A stretch of DNA of 25,208 nucleotides from Myxococcales bacterium (GCA_003153055.1 PMBV01000230.1:38889-64096), one strand, 5' to 3'; positions 16,389-24,237 are shown, counted from the stretch's first letter. The notes: generated from the letters alone by a model not told the origin. Made by a program: numbers and translations.

Positions 16389-16584
16389 GATTTTTCCCCT
16401 CGACGACGCAACTGCCCCGAACAGGCCAATTGAGCACGGCCATTCTTCCATCGCAAGTGCTTCCAAGGCTTCGCAGCCTGCCGAGGAACTGCTCCGGCGA
16501 CGCTGACTGTTGCAAGGGCAACTGCAGGACGCGAGGCGCTTTGGCAACGCTCACCGCATAACCGCGGAGGAGTTCGCCTTTCAC
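16389..16584 (-). pseudogene. 5' fragment of a kinase-like gene
   Basis: A GTG with a good GGGCGAGGGG ribosome-binding site begins VKGELLRGYAVSVAK, matching the opening VRGRIICGYAVTELL of the intact kinase-like gene at 7172. Similarity stops after about a dozen codons. The frame then runs on without recognisable content into the start of the 469-aa gene in another register. I read this as the remnant of a paralogue whose body was replaced by the present block. It could still serve as a leader peptide. Confidence 0.4.
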
Positions 16585-16734
16585 GCCCCCCTCGCCCGTT
16601 CGCGGACGGACACGACTCAGACGGCGAACGTCGGGAATGCCGGCGTCACGACGCTCTCTCGGTTCTGGGGCACCGGGAGCGGCACCTACGGCTGCACCTT
16701 CACTTCGGCGACCGTCGTCTGCCTCCAGGAATGA
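16510..16734 (+). pseudogene. possible 3' fragment of an unidentified plus-strand gene
   Basis: The frame ends at a TGA. Its last 40 codons are almost all G/C at the third position and read as plausible protein: TTQTANVGNAGVTTLSRF, then WGTGSGTYGCTFTSATVVC. The Gly/Ser/Thr-rich, two-Cys ending looks like the C-terminus of an exported beta-rich protein. The first 30 codons lie antisense to the kinase-like fragment and probably are not coding. No start with a ribosome site is seen. I treat it as a likely remnant; it may be chance in GC-rich DNA. Confidence 0.25.
16551..16603 (-). repeat. direct repeat copy B
   Basis: This is the partner of 7139-7191: 53 bases, no gaps, 11 mismatches by hand. 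It lies just upstream of the three-gene block and in the same orientation as copy A just downstream of it. It includes GCGAACGGG, the purine-rich RBS, GTG and the GYAV codons. Confidence 0.6.
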
Positions 16735-16811
16735 GTCACTCGTCGGGCATACCGAGCGGCGCTTGTGGCCATCACCAGGACCAGGAGCGCGGGGCAGAGG
16801 GCTCGGTTCAT
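16686..16811 (-). pseudogene. possible orphan signal-peptide fragment
   Basis: ATG opens MNRALCPALLVLVMATSAA, a convincing Sec-type signal, but the frame stops after 41 codons without a mature domain. It overlaps the plus-strand remnant on the other strand. It may be the 5' end of a lost exported-protein gene or a chance frame. Confidence 0.25.
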
Positions 16812-16855
16812 GCCGTCGCTTTCTGCCGGCGAGGCGCTGCCAGGACCGTGGCCGC

Positions 16856-17686
16856 TTACTGGGCGACCAGCTCCACTCGACGGTTACGGGCGCGGCCCTG
16901 CTCGGTCGCGTTGGTCTCGACGGGTGCCAGCGGCCCGACACCGTGCGCGGAGACCCGTGCGGCGGCCACACCGTGCTGCCCGGTGAGCGCAGCCAGCACT
17001 GCCTCGGCGCGGGCCTGGGAGAGCTTCATGTTGGCCTCGAGCCCGCCGACCGCGTCGGTGTGGCCGACTAGGCGCAGCTTGAGGCTGGATTTGGTCGAGA
17101 GCAGCTTGGCGATCTCGACCAGCGCAGGCCCCGACTCCGCCTTCACGACAGAGAGCCCGGTATCGAAGTAGATGCCGTACACGGCCGCGTGGCCGCTCGA
17201 CTCGATGTCCCCCGCGAACGCCTCGGCGTTGCCCACGACCTCCTGCGCCATGGCCTTGGGCTCGATGATCCAGACCGACACAGCCCCACCGTACTCGCTC
17301 ACGTCGGCCCAGTACGTCACCCCGCGTTTCACCACCTTGAGCGTGGTCCGTCCCTCGTAGTCGTAGAGGACCTCGCCCCCCAGCGCCTTGGCCGCGTTCT
17401 GGTAGTTGCGAATCACCTGCAGCTGGCTCGGCCTCGCACCGCTGGAATTGTCCCACTGATACATGGTGAAGGAAATCGGTCCCTCGATTGGCTCTTCACG
17501 GGCCTTCCGTCGGTCGCCGAGGAATACCTTGTGAGCGTCAAACGGCGTGGCCCTGCAGGAGTGAATCCAATGGCCAGACATGCGGCTGAAGAGCGGGGGC
17601 TCCTGGCACCCGGCGGCGTCCGGGTGGACTGCGAGAGCGAGGGAAGGGACGAGCACGAGCAGCGCGAACGAGAGTCGGGCGATCAA
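16856..17686 (-). CDS. OmpA-family C-terminal-domain protein
   Basis: The start is TTG at 17686, chosen because GGAGG lies six bases upstream and the protein then opens with a signal peptide (IARLSFALLVLVPSLALA). After cleavage there is a region of about 140 residues with three Cys (CQEPPLF, HSCRA). A peptidoglycan-binding OmpA-like domain follows from about 165: YGIYFDTGLSVV, LRLVGHTDAVGG (208-214), LSQARAEAVLAAL, and NRRVEL at the end, the canonical signature. The N-terminal part resembles the unnamed head found in many OmpA-domain periplasmic proteins of this phylum. It would tether outer-membrane or periplasmic functions to the cell wall. It lies 83 bases after the EF-G paralogue on the same strand, so co-transcription is possible. 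Confidence 0.88.
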   Translation of the reverse strand: MIARLSFALLVLVPSLALAVHPDAAGCQEPPLFSRMSGHWIHSCRATPFDAHKVFLGDRRKAREEPIEGPISFTMYQWDNSSGARPSQLQVIRNYQNAAKALGGEVLYDYEGRTTLKVVKRGVTYWADVSEYGGAVSVWIIEPKAMAQEVVGNAEAFAGDIESSGHAAVYGIYFDTGLSVVKAESGPALVEIAKLLSTKSSLKLRLVGHTDAVGGLEANMKLSQARAEAVLAALTGQHGVAAARVSAHGVGPLAPVETNATEQGRARNRRVELVAQ

Positions 17687-17769
17687 GGTGACCTCCGCTT
17701 CCGGGAAGGAACCAGGCAGTTTGGCGCCAATCGCTGTCTCGACACAAGACGGCTGTCTCCTTTGAGACG

Positions 17770-19821
17770 TCACGCCTCGGCATCGTGCGCCCGATGCGCG
17801 GCTCGCGTCTCAACCAACTTGTTGTGGAGCTGGGGAGGCACCGCCTCATACTGCGCGAGGTCGATGACGAAGGAGCCCTGGCCCGCCGTCGCGCCCCGGA
17901 GCAACCCCCCGAAATCCGAGAGCTCGGCCAGCGGGGCCTGGGCACGCACCACGCTGATGCCTCCCGACTGGGTCTCCATGCCCATGACTCGGCCGCGGAC
18001 CGATTTGAACTCGCCGGTGATGCCGCCCATGAATTGCTCGGGTGCCGTCACCTCGAGTGTCACCACCGGTTCGAGCAGCACCGGGCGAGCCCGCCCCAGA
18101 GCGTCGCGCACGGCCATCTTCGCCGCGGTGCGGAAGGCGATGTCTTTGGAGTCGACCGGGTGCGTCTTGCCGTCGGTCACCACCACGCGAATGTCGTGTA
18201 CCGGAAAGCCGGCGAGCACGCCTCGCTCGAGCGCATCGTGCACGCCCTTCTCGACCGAGGGAATGAACTGGAGCGGAATGGCGCCTCCGAAGACCTCGCT
18301 CTTGAACTCGAAGCCCGTGCCACGGGGCAGCGGCTCGACCCGCAAGAAGACCTCGGCGAACTGGCCCGCTCCGCCGGTCTGCTTCTTGTGACGGTAGTGC
18401 CCTTCGGCCTTCTGCGAGACGGTCTCTCGGTATGGAATGGAGGGGGCCTTGGCGGTGACGTCGAGGTGGTGGCGGCTCTTGAGTCGTTCGAGCATCACCT
18501 TGAGGTGAATCTCTCCCAGGCCAGAGAGCACCAGCTCGTGCGTCAGCGGGTCGTGCACGAAGCTGAACGTGGCGTCCTCCTCGGCGAGCCGCTGCAGCGC
18601 CTGGCCCACCTTGACGTCGTCTTGGCGCGACTTGCTCGCCACGGCGAGCGACATCATCGGCGCTGGGTAGGTGCCTCGTACCGCGGAGAGCGCGTCCTTC
18701 ACCTCGGGCGCGTGGAGAATCTGGTCGATGTGTAGGTCCTCCACCCGGCCCAACGCTACCAGGTCTCCCGCGTACGAGACGGCGCCCAATTCAGGGTGCT
18801 CTCGCCCTTCGACCTTCAGCACGTGCCCGGCCTTGCGGAGCTTCCGGTCGGAGGCGGCCACGAAGGGCGTGTTCGCCAACAGCGAACCCTGCAGCACGCG
18901 CAGCATCGCCAGTTGGCCGAGGTGCGGGTCGGCCGTCACCTTGAAGACGTGGGCGATGAAGGGGGCCTTGGCGTCACAGTCGAGCTCGACCACCTCTCCG
19001 TTCTTCACGAGGCGCCGCCGCCGGCCTGCCAAGGGGCTGGGTGCTTCCTCGACGAGAACGTGCAGCAGGTCGTCCATCCCAGCGCCCGTCTTGGCCGAGA
19101 CGAAGAGCACCGGCACCACTTGGCCCAGCGTCATCGCGAGGATGAAGGTCTTGCGGAGCTCCCCAGGCGTGCGGCGCTCGCCCGAGAGGTAGGCTTCGAG
19201 CTCAGCGTCGTCGGCCTCCACCACTGATTCGACCATCTCGTGATGGGCTTCCTGTACCGAGCCGAAGTCGGCGGTGCCGGCTTCCTGCTCGAAGCAGTCG
19301 ACGACGTCTGCTCCACCCTGGGTTGGCAGGTTGATGGCGTGGACCTTGTTGCCGAAGGCAGCCTTGAGCTCGCCGAGAACCGCCGAGAGCCGAGAGGGCG
19401 CCGCGTCTATTTTGTTCACCACCAGCATGCGCGCCAGGCCGGCTTCGCCCGCCGCGTGGAACAGCCGCCGGGTGTTGAACTCGATGCCCGTCGAGGCGTT
19501 GACCACCACCACCGCTGTCTCCACCGCCGGCAGGGCCGACAAGGCCGAGCCGACGAACTCCGGGTGCCCTGGGGTGTCGATGAGGTTCAGCTCGCGACCC
19601 TGGTAGCTGGCGAAGAGCAGCGAGCTCGAGGTCGAGTGGTGGTGGGCCTTGGCCTCGGGCTCGAAGTCGCTGGTCGTCGTCTGGCCCTCCACCGAGCCCA
19701 TGCGCGAGATGACGCCCGCGCGGTGGAGAATGGCCTCGGCCAGGAGCGTCTTTCCTGCCCCGCCATGGCCCAGCAGTACGATGTTTCGAATGTCCTCAGG
19801 TCGGTAGCTGACAGCCTTCAT
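17770..19821 (-). CDS. elongation factor G-like GTPase (FusA2-type paralogue)
   Basis: This 683-residue translational GTPase has the full EF-G domain order. The G-domain motifs are GHGGAGKT (18-25), DTPGH (82-86) and NKID (136-139). Domain II lies around 280-370, domain III near 385-460 (LSGLGEIHLKVMLERL), domain IV with YRHKKQTGGAGQFAEV, and domain V to about 660. True EF-G has AHIDAGKT in the P-loop; the GHGGAGKT form and the loss of the RGITI switch-I sequence (AHHHSTSSS instead) mark the divergent FusA2-like group. Those proteins may bind ribosomes or GTP without being the main translocase. The ATG is preceded by GAGGAG. It is divergent from the methyltransferase gene. Confidence 0.92.
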   Translation of the reverse strand: MKAVSYRPEDIRNIVLLGHGGAGKTLLAEAILHRAGVISRMGSVEGQTTTSDFEPEAKAHHHSTSSSLLFASYQGRELNLIDTPGHPEFVGSALSALPAVETAVVVVNASTGIEFNTRRLFHAAGEAGLARMLVVNKIDAAPSRLSAVLGELKAAFGNKVHAINLPTQGGADVVDCFEQEAGTADFGSVQEAHHEMVESVVEADDAELEAYLSGERRTPGELRKTFILAMTLGQVVPVLFVSAKTGAGMDDLLHVLVEEAPSPLAGRRRRLVKNGEVVELDCDAKAPFIAHVFKVTADPHLGQLAMLRVLQGSLLANTPFVAASDRKLRKAGHVLKVEGREHPELGAVSYAGDLVALGRVEDLHIDQILHAPEVKDALSAVRGTYPAPMMSLAVASKSRQDDVKVGQALQRLAEEDATFSFVHDPLTHELVLSGLGEIHLKVMLERLKSRHHLDVTAKAPSIPYRETVSQKAEGHYRHKKQTGGAGQFAEVFLRVEPLPRGTGFEFKSEVFGGAIPLQFIPSVEKGVHDALERGVLAGFPVHDIRVVVTDGKTHPVDSKDIAFRTAAKMAVRDALGRARPVLLEPVVTLEVTAPEQFMGGITGEFKSVRGRVMGMETQSGGISVVRAQAPLAELSDFGGLLRGATAGQGSFVIDLAQYEAVPPQLHNKLVETRAAHRAHDAEA

Positions 19822-20016
19822 GGGCGTCTCCTCGAGACCAGGTGGATGTCTTGGCGCACTGCAACAGACCTGCCACGCCCCCGCTCGGAATCATCGCACG
19901 TGGCCACGCAGGATGTGCGCGGGGTGGCCTGGAACCAAAGAAGAACGGCGAAACGCGCGCGAGTCAATGGCCCAAGGTGGAGGAGCTGGCGGTACGGCTC
20001 GAGTAAGCTCCTGGCC

Positions 20017-20559
20017 TTGCCACCGCCGACTCCCTTGCGTGACGTGCCCTCGCCGTGGGTGGCGCGGTTTGCCCCGTTGTTCAGCGCTGGAGGCGCAGTG
20101 TTGGATCTCGCCTGTGGGAGCGGGAGGCACAGTCGTTTCCTCGCCGCCCGGGGGCTCGTCGTCGAGGCGGTGGATCGAGACGCGGCGGCCTTGGCAGGCC
20201 TCGCTCGCGTGGAGGGCGTGCGGGCGACTCAGATGGATCTCGAGTCGCAGCCCTGGCCGTTTCCGCCCGGGCGCTTCGACGGCGTGGTGGTGACGAATTA
20301 CCTCCATCGCCCGTTATTCCAGGACCTCGCCGGGGCGCTCAAGGAGGGTGGGGTGCTGGTGTACGAGACCTTCATGCGCGGGCAGGAGCGTTTGGGTCGG
20401 CCCTCCAACCCGGCCTTCCTCCTCGAGCCCGGCGAGCTGCTCACGGCCTTTGGGGGCCTGCAGGTGATTGCCTTCGAGCAGGGCCTCCTCGCCTCGCGCG
20501 TCGTTCAGCGGCTCTGCGCGGTTCGAGGCACGGGGCCTGTCTCACTCGAGCTCGAATGA
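20017..20559 (+). CDS. class I SAM-dependent methyltransferase (TehB-like)
   Basis: The Rossmann-type methyltransferase core is clear: AVLDLACGSGRHSRFLA (27-43) is the SAM-binding motif I, VEAVDRD (49-55) ends with the acidic residue that holds the ribose, and FDGVVVTNYLHR is motif IV. NPAFLLEPGELL near 131-142 is typical of a small TehB-like group of unknown substrate. The start is uncertain: TTG at 20017 gives 180 residues, while GTG at 20044 would begin just before SPWVARF. Neither has a strong ribosome site. It is translationally coupled (ATGA overlap) to the DUF2279-like gene. The frame is open far upstream, but that stretch lies antisense to the EF-G gene and is not coding. Confidence 0.85.
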   Translation: MPPPTPLRDVPSPWVARFAPLFSAGGAVLDLACGSGRHSRFLAARGLVVEAVDRDAAALAGLARVEGVRATQMDLESQPWPFPPGRFDGVVVTNYLHRPLFQDLAGALKEGGVLVYETFMRGQERLGRPSNPAFLLEPGELLTAFGGLQVIAFEQGLLASRVVQRLCAVRGTGPVSLELE

Positions 20560-20927
20560 CCCGGCGCATCGCCTTCACAGGCATCGTCCTGGGGGTATTG
20601 CTCGGCAGCGGCCCCAGCCTCGCGCAGGATTCCTGGCTGGGCCCTGACAAGGCGTTGCACTTCGCCTTCAGCGCCACCATCGCCGGTGGGGGCTACGCGG
20701 GCGCGGCGTTTCTCTCCGACGACGTGGGGGTCCGGCTCCTCGTGGGCGGCGGTCTCTCGCTCAGCGCCGGGGCCCTGAAGGAGCTCATCGACCTCGCGGG
20801 CTTCGGTACCCCATCATGGAGAGACTTCACCTGGGACGTCATCGGCGCGGCCACCGGGCTGCTCGTCGCGTGGCTCGTCGACCATTTCATCGTGACGCCG
20901 CTGGCCCGCCCTGTCGCCACCCCCTGA
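20556..20927 (+). CDS. DUF2279/YfiM-like membrane-associated protein
   Basis: The 123-residue protein has a signal peptide (TRRIAFTGIVLGVLLG, cleavage near SLAQD). DSWLGPDKALHFAFSA follows, the DK-HF signature of the YfiM/DUF2279 group, then Gly-rich membrane segments (about 40-52 and 59-77). KELIDL and WRDFTWDVIGAATGLLVAW carry the second half of the signature. The group has no established reaction; conserved His and Asp residues beside membrane helices suggest a VanZ-like small membrane protein. It overlaps the methyltransferase stop by four bases. Confidence 0.75.
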   Translation: MTRRIAFTGIVLGVLLGSGPSLAQDSWLGPDKALHFAFSATIAGGGYAGAAFLSDDVGVRLLVGGGLSLSAGALKELIDLAGFGTPSWRDFTWDVIGAATGLLVAWLVDHFIVTPLARPVATP

Positions 20928-21022
20928 CGGAGCTCTAGGCGAGGCGCCCGACGCGCAGGGTCTACGAATACGTGTCGGAATTTCCGGACAAACTGGAGCT
21001 ACGTTGCGACTCGGAGCCACTC

Positions 21023-21991
21023 CTACGGCACCAGCACCACCGCACCCGTCGTCTCTCTCCCCTCGAGCGCCCGATGGGCGTCCGCCGCTCGGGCCAGGGG
21101 AAAGGTCGTGGGCGGAGGCACGGGGAGACTGCCTTCTCGCACCGCCGCGAAGACAGCATAGGCGCTCGCCTCGAGGTCCGAGCGGCTGCCGATGTACGCG
21201 AAGAGCGAAGGCCGGGTGATGTACAGCGAGCGAGCGCCCCCGAGCACCGTGAGGTCGAGCGGCGGCGTCTTGCCCGACGACTGCCCGAAGAGCACCAGCA
21301 TGCCCCGGGGAGCCAGCGAGTCGAGGGAGGACTCGAGCGTGTCTTTGCCCACCGAGTCGAACACCACCTGCACGCCGACACCGTCGGTCAGCTCTTTCAC
21401 TTGCCGGGCGAGCTCGGGGCCCTGGAGCAGCACGTGGTGCGCGCCAACCTCGCGGGCCTTGGCCACCTTCTCGGACCGACCTACCACGCCGATGACGGTC
21501 GCGCCGAGGTGCCGGGCCCAGGGAACGGCGAGCTGACCCACGCCTCCAGCCGCGGCGTGGAAGAGAATGGTGTCGCCGGGCCCCACCGGCCTGCACCGGC
21601 GGAGCAGGAACTCGGCGGTCATGCCCTTCAGCATGAGCGAGGCCGCGCGGGCGTCGTCGAGGCCGTCGGGAATCAGCACCAGGCGATCCACCGGGGCGTT
21701 GCGCACCGTCGCGTAGGCACCGGCGAGCCCGGCGTAGGCGACTCGGTCGCCCACCCGCACCGCCGTGACTCCGGGGCCGAGTGACCTGACCACTCCCGCG
21801 CCTTCCAGGCCCAAGACGAGCGGCAGCGGCATCGGGTAGAGGCCGGTGCGGTGGTAGACGTCGATGAAGTTCAGCCCCACCGCGGTCTGCTCGAGCTGCA
21901 CCTCGTTCGGGCCAGGGGGAGGAACGACCAATTCCCCCCACTCGAGCTGCTCGGGACCGCCGATCTTCCGAATGGTGATGGCGTGAGGCAT
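21023..21991 (-). CDS. qor: NADPH:quinone oxidoreductase (zinc-free MDR family)
   Basis: The 322-residue medium-chain reductase has a GroES-like N-terminal domain with VGLNFIDVYHRTGLYP and LGLEGAGVV (60-68), then a Rossmann domain with AAAGGVGQLAVPWA (146-159) for NADPH. The zinc-ligand cysteines of alcohol dehydrogenases are absent, as in E. coli QorA. Length and motifs fit quinone reductases that act on small quinones. It stands alone, convergent with the DUF2279-like gene; the gap of about 95 bases holds a short palindrome only. The exact substrate is not fixed by sequence. Confidence 0.9.
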   Translation of the reverse strand: MPHAITIRKIGGPEQLEWGELVVPPPGPNEVQLEQTAVGLNFIDVYHRTGLYPMPLPLVLGLEGAGVVRSLGPGVTAVRVGDRVAYAGLAGAYATVRNAPVDRLVLIPDGLDDARAASLMLKGMTAEFLLRRCRPVGPGDTILFHAAAGGVGQLAVPWARHLGATVIGVVGRSEKVAKAREVGAHHVLLQGPELARQVKELTDGVGVQVVFDSVGKDTLESSLDSLAPRGMLVLFGQSSGKTPPLDLTVLGGARSLYITRPSLFAYIGSRSDLEASAYAVFAAVREGSLPVPPPTTFPLARAADAHRALEGRETTGAVVLVP

Positions 21992-22042
21992 AGACGCCTT
22001 ACGTTACGACCAGGGGTTCCCCTCGCACCAAAAAAGCGAGCG

Positions 22043-22546
22043 TTACGGAGCTCCCATGCCCCGGGCGTGCATCCCCGCGCCCGGGCCGAGCCTCGCCAGC
22101 GCCAGGGCCAGCTTCGCCCGCTTCACCGGCGCGAGATCCTTCGCGAGGAACTGGAACAGCTCCTTGTCCATCGCCGCCATCTGCGCTCGGCCGTCGAGCA
22201 CCTTCTGCACGTTGGCGTCGACCTGCTCCAGCGCGGTCGCGTCTCCGTCGGCGGCGGCCTTCACGGCCTTCATCGCCTCGTGCATCGCCTGACGCACTGG
22301 CTGACGGCGGTCTTCGACGGCCTTGATCTTCTCGGCCATTTTGAGCGCGTCAGCGTCGGAGAGCTCGAGCGCCTCGGAGATCGCCACCACGTACATCAAC
22401 CTCGCCCGCTTGGCCGCGTGCTCAGCCCGGTCGGGAATGCCGTCGGAATTGCTGTCGACGCGCCCCTTGCCGCCCGGAGGGGCAGCGAAGGCGCCCAAAG
22501 AGCCAACCAGCACCAGCATCGTCATCGTCTTGCGTCTCGTGTTCAT
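22043..22546 (-). CDS. small periplasmic helical protein with EF-hand-like loop
   Basis: The 167-residue protein has a Sec signal (NTRRKTMTMLVLVGSLGAFA). Directly after it comes DSNSDGIPDRAE, a calcium-binding-type Asp/Asn loop as in EF-hands or thrombospondin type 3 repeats. The rest is strongly helical and rich in Ala, Lys, Met and Glu, similar in style to Spy/CpxP-type periplasmic proteins. ATG at 22546 overlaps the anti-sigma stop (TGATG) and has GGAG at good spacing; a GTG one codon earlier is less likely. As third gene after a sigma and an anti-sigma factor it may be a stress-response product or a feedback modulator. Family assignment is tentative. Confidence 0.75.
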   Translation of the reverse strand: MNTRRKTMTMLVLVGSLGAFAAPPGGKGRVDSNSDGIPDRAEHAAKRARLMYVVAISEALELSDADALKMAEKIKAVEDRRQPVRQAMHEAMKAVKAAADGDATALEQVDANVQKVLDGRAQMAAMDKELFQFLAKDLAPVKRAKLALALARLGPGAGMHARGMGAP

Positions 22547-23010
22547 CACAGGTCTCCTTCAGTCGGTTGCGGCCAGGACACCTCGAAGAACACCTCGTCG
22601 TCGGAAAGGTTGGGCTCGTCGAGCTCTGGCTCGGGCAGCACCGGCACTTCGAGGGCGACCAGCTGGAACGTCACGGCCGACGGCGAGACTGCCCCCGCTC
22701 GATGCTGCCGCCAGCTCAGTGCTCCCGTGGCGAGGAGCGCTCCGACGCCAGCGGCCAGGGCGAGTTGGGCCAGTCGCTGCCAGCGCCCGGCGCCCTCGAC
22801 CCGACGGTGCTCCTGCGATCGCCAGCGAGCCTGAGTGGCCGAGGCCAGGCCTTCGAGGCCGGCGCGCTCCGCCGACGACACCGGAGGCAGCGCGGCGAGG
22901 TCAATGAGCACGGCGGTCGAGCGACACTCGGCACAGCCCTCGAGATGAGCCCTCACCGCTTCGCTCGTCGCGGGGCTCCCGAGCTCGAGCAGCACGTCAT
23001 CGCACCTCAT
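22546..23010 (-). CDS. zinc-finger anti-sigma factor
   Basis: The 154-residue protein has the ZAS signature His-x3-Cys-x2-Cys in AHLEGCAECR (His22, Cys26, Cys29) within an N-terminal anti-sigma domain. One membrane helix follows (about 80-99), then a periplasmic acidic tail with LPEPELDEPNLSDDEV. This is the layout of a membrane-bound ECF anti-sigma factor. The ATG overlaps the stop of the sigma factor gene (ATGA), and its own stop overlaps the next start, so all three are expected to be translated in fixed ratio. The signal sensed is unknown. Confidence 0.88.
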   Translation of the reverse strand: MRCDDVLLELGSPATSEAVRAHLEGCAECRSTAVLIDLAALPPVSSAERAGLEGLASATQARWRSQEHRRVEGAGRWQRLAQLALAAGVGALLATGALSWRQHRAGAVSPSAVTFQLVALEVPVLPEPELDEPNLSDDEVFFEVSWPQPTEGDL

Positions 23011-23639
23011 GAGACACCTCCTGGTGTCGACGTCATTGCGTGCACCTCTGACTTGAGGCGCTTTACGGCGTGATGGAAATGAGCCTTGGCGTTGCCTTCG
23101 GAGATGCCGAGCGTCGCGGCCACCTCGGCGAAGGGGAGCCCCGCGTCGATGCGGAGAGTGAAGACTTCTCGCTGCCGCCGCGGGAGCACCAGGACGGCCC
23201 GGCGAGCCAGCGCTTCGGCCTGGGCGCGCTCGAGGCTGTCGTGCGCCGAGAGGCTGACCTTCGCCTCGCGATCCACCGCCTCGAGGGGGGCCGACCTCCA
23301 CCGCGAGGAGTCGCGCACGTGGTTCTTGCCCAGGTTGATGGCGATGCGCAGGAGCCAGGCGCGGAAGGGCACCTCGCCTCGCGCGCCCACCAGCCTCGGG
23401 AGTGCCCGCCGCGCGGCCTCGAAGGCCTGCAGAAACGCACGCTGCGTGAGGTCCAACGCCTCGTCGCTCGAGCGGGCGTAGCGACGAACGAGCCGGTACA
23501 CGGCCTCCTGGTGACGGGCCACCAAGGTCCCAAAGGCCCCGCCGTCGCCCGCGAGGAACTCGCGACACAACGCTCCATCGCTCGCGGCAAGCTCCTCGAC
23601 CAACCGCAGCCGTCCTGGCTTCACAGAATCCACCGACAC
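23007..23639 (-). CDS. ECF-type RNA polymerase sigma factor
   Basis: The protein has 210 residues with the two ECF domains. Region 2 spans FGTLVARHQEAVYRLVRRY and LDLTQRAFLQAFEAARR (36-78), continuing to FRAWLLRIAINLGKNHVRD. Region 4 is LPRRQREVFTLRI to EVAATLGISEGNAKAHFHHAVKRLK (152-196), with the helix-turn-helix. The GTG start at 23639 is chosen because GAGG sits seven bases upstream and the protein then begins SVDSVKPG; a longer frame upstream has no ribosome site. It should direct its own operon and a regulon elsewhere, held by the co-encoded anti-sigma factor. It is divergent from the carbohydrate-binding-like gene. Confidence 0.93.
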   Translation of the reverse strand: MSVDSVKPGRLRLVEELAASDGALCREFLAGDGGAFGTLVARHQEAVYRLVRRYARSSDEALDLTQRAFLQAFEAARRALPRLVGARGEVPFRAWLLRIAINLGKNHVRDSSRWRSAPLEAVDREAKVSLSAHDSLERAQAEALARRAVLVLPRRQREVFTLRIDAGLPFAEVAATLGISEGNAKAHFHHAVKRLKSEVHAMTSTPGGVS

Positions 23640-23730
23640 CTGAGGACCTCGAAGGTAAAGACGGCACCTACCTGCGGCAAAATCGACCCACCCCAGGTCC
23701 CTTTGTAATGGCCGAACGCGGAGAGTAGAT

Positions 23731-24231
23731 ATGCCCATGGGGGAAACACACATGCCTGCCCACGACTCGCCAACCGATCACCGCACCAGGCCTTTTCTCG
23801 CGCCGACGACGGAACAGACGATCGTCCACCCCTCGAGCCCCAGCGGTGTGATTCGCCCCGTGACGGCGATGGTTCCCGCCGTCAGCTCGATTCATTTCCT
23901 GGTGCACGCGGGGATGCCCGAGGTTCAAGAGCTGGCCCACTCACGGGGCTGGTTCGCCCAAGGTTTCACGACCTTGTCGATTCCGTGGACCGAGATGCAC
24001 TGGACGACGGACGAGTGGAAGACGGCGCATGTGCTCCGCAGCACCGACGTGCCCTGCCCGGTGATGAATGGCTATTTCTTCCTCCCCCACGTTCCCAGCG
24101 GAACCGAGATTCTCTTCGCCATTCGCGCCGGAGTGGCCTGCCATGCACCGCACGACACCGCCGGAACTCGCGATACCACTGACCTCTGGTTCAACAATCA
24201 GGGCCTCGACTACCGCCAGGTGACTCGGTAA
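23731..24231 (+). CDS. carbohydrate-binding-like protein (CBM25-type fold suspected)
   Basis: The 166-residue protein lacks a signal peptide. After an N-terminal unstructured part of about 45 residues come strands such as SSIHFLVHAG and TLSIPWTEMHWTTDEWKTAHV. The ending EILFAIRAG, TTDLWFNNQGLDYR resembles the FxFxxxxxxWDNNxGxDY close of CBM25/CBM53 starch-binding modules. Possible starts are ATG 23731 (GGAGAG upstream) and ATG 23752 (GGGGGA upstream); both are plausible. It is divergent from the sigma factor gene with about 90 bases between. Binding of glucan is inference from the motif, and a non-binding beta-sandwich is possible. Confidence 0.7.
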   Translation: MPMGETHMPAHDSPTDHRTRPFLAPTTEQTIVHPSSPSGVIRPVTAMVPAVSSIHFLVHAGMPEVQELAHSRGWFAQGFTTLSIPWTEMHWTTDEWKTAHVLRSTDVPCPVMNGYFFLPHVPSGTEILFAIRAGVACHAPHDTAGTRDTTDLWFNNQGLDYRQVTR

Positions 24232-24237
24232 CCGCCG

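Noticed and set aside
16389..16547. 53-codon N-terminal extension of the secreted 469-aa protein
   Set aside because: No ribosome site and it would displace the signal peptide; ATG at 16388 has AGGGGA upstream.
19240..20016. long N-terminal extension of the methyltransferase frame
   Set aside because: Mostly antisense to the EF-G gene; the methyltransferase fold begins only around 20044.
20976..20986. 11-base palindrome between the DUF2279-like and qor genes
   Set aside because: Convergent genes, short arms, no T-run; too weak to call an operator or terminator.
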